Of a DNA stretch of 5,425 nucleotides, positions 4,861-5,425 are shown in pieces. Position numbers and translations under genes: made by a program. The number at the start of each line of letters is the position of its first letter. Positions within the stretch are counted from its first letter, which is position 1. The notes beneath the pieces are model-generated. The model had not been told where the DNA came from. It saw only the letters and a list, made by a program, of their open reading frames with translations, and ran no database searches. Origin of the DNA: Defluviicoccus sp. (GTDB lineage: Bacteria > Pseudomonadota > Alphaproteobacteria > Rhodospirillales > Defluviicoccaceae); contig CP058705.1 of assembly GCA_013414705.1 (NCBI GenBank), positions 1,900,926 to 1,906,350 on the forward strand. Direction: 5' to 3'.

Positions 4861-5425
4861 ATGCCGACGAGAGTTGCAACAGGCCGCACAGAACGGCGGA
4901 CATTCAAGGCGACGGTGAGCGCGCTGGCCCTGGCGGGCGCGATCGCGGTGGCGCCGATGGCCGCACCGTTGCCCGCCTTTGCGTATGCCACGCCGGAGAG
5001 CTTCGCCGGACTGATCGACGAGGTGGCGCCGGCGGTGGTGCAGATCACCGCCAAGCAGGTGTCCGAAAGAGCGAGACGGCCGGCACACCGCAGTTGCCAG
5101 AGCAGCTTCCGGACGGGATGCGCGACTTTCTCGAGCGGTTCTTCGGCCAGCAGTTCCCCGACGGCCTCCCCGGTGGTCCCGGCGGCCGCCCGCACGGCCG
5201 GATGCCGGGACACGAAACGGCGGCACTCGGCTCCGGCTTCATCATCTCCTCGGACGGCATCGTGGTGACCAACAACCATGTGGTCGGGGATGCCAAGTCG
5301 ATCGAAGTGACCCTGAAGGACGGCAGCACCTATACGGCGAAGCTGCTGGGCAAGGACGAGAAGACCGACCTCGCGGTACTCAAGATCGATGCCGACCGCT
5401 CTCTGCCGACGGTGTCCTGGGGCGA
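4861..5425 (+). CDS. Deg/HtrA (Do-type) periplasmic serine protease, N-terminal part, one -1 frameshift
   Basis: The gene begins at ATG 4861 and runs off the window. The first 41 residues are an export signal: arginines (ERRTFK), a hydrophobic core SALALAGAIAVAP and an AFA cleavage site before YATPESFAGL. Then comes EVAPAVVQITAKQV, the usual start of mature Deg proteases. Frame 1 breaks at AAA 5066-5068; adding one A gives QVSEKSETAGTPQLPEQL in frame 3, which stays open to the end. That frame holds a glycine/proline-rich loop (GLPGGPGGRPHGR), GSGFIISSDGIVVTNNHVV and KTDLAVLKI. The catalytic His (H140) and Asp (D170) of the triad are present, 30 residues apart as in E. coli DegP (105/135). The active serine and the PDZ domains lie beyond the window. 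From family knowledge it degrades or refolds damaged envelope proteins. Whether it is DegP, DegQ or MucD cannot be settled here. Confidence 0.88.

Noticed and set aside
1..5425. A single operon linking sulfatase, receptor and protease
   Set aside because: A terminator-like hairpin and a 290-base gap follow the sulfatase, and a 131-base gap with an inverted repeat precedes the protease. Nothing shows co-transcription or a shared pathway.
370..5425. tRNA, rRNA, insertion sequence or attachment site
   Set aside because: I saw no tRNA cloverleaf, no transposase frame and no direct repeats flanking the receptor gene that would mark an island boundary.

Overview
The window is GC-rich with strong G/C preference at third codon positions, and every gene reads on the + strand. 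This suits an alphaproteobacterium. The paired TAGAGCA/TGCTCTA hairpin element at 494-592 resembles the short interspersed elements common in Hyphomicrobiales (Rhizobiales) intergenic regions. This placement is an inference; no rRNA or other marker gene is present.

Layout. 1-369 is the 3' end of an arylsulfatase-type gene, followed by a likely intrinsic terminator (457-474) and a two-hairpin repeat element (494-592). 660-4729 is one long gene that I rebuild as 1358 codons: an N-terminal TIR domain, a STAND-class NTPase (nSTAND1 type), one transmembrane helix, 14 WD40 repeats (compatible with two seven-bladed propellers) and a conserved tail. 4730-4860 is a short intergenic region with one small inverted repeat. 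4861-5425 is the 5' part of a Deg/HtrA (DegP/DegQ/MucD-like) periplasmic serine protease that runs off the window.

The key technical point is that neither the TIR-STAND-WD40 gene nor the protease reads through as given. Seven breaks in the first and one in the second are each explained by one missing base next to a short homopolymer, and all shift the frame the same way. Adding one base at each restores both proteins and lands on natural ends. This looks more like homopolymer undercalling in the sequence than gene decay, though decay is not excluded.

Biologically, the main object is the TIR-STAND-TM-WD40 protein. It is an NLR-like receptor layout (effector, switch, sensor) of the kind found in bacterial defence and cell-death systems. 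Its WD40 units are exactly 42 residues, nearly identical in framework and variable at a few fixed sites, a pattern known from fungal HET-type NLRs. The flanking sulfatase and protease look like ordinary chromosomal genes with their own signals, so I do not propose a shared operon.
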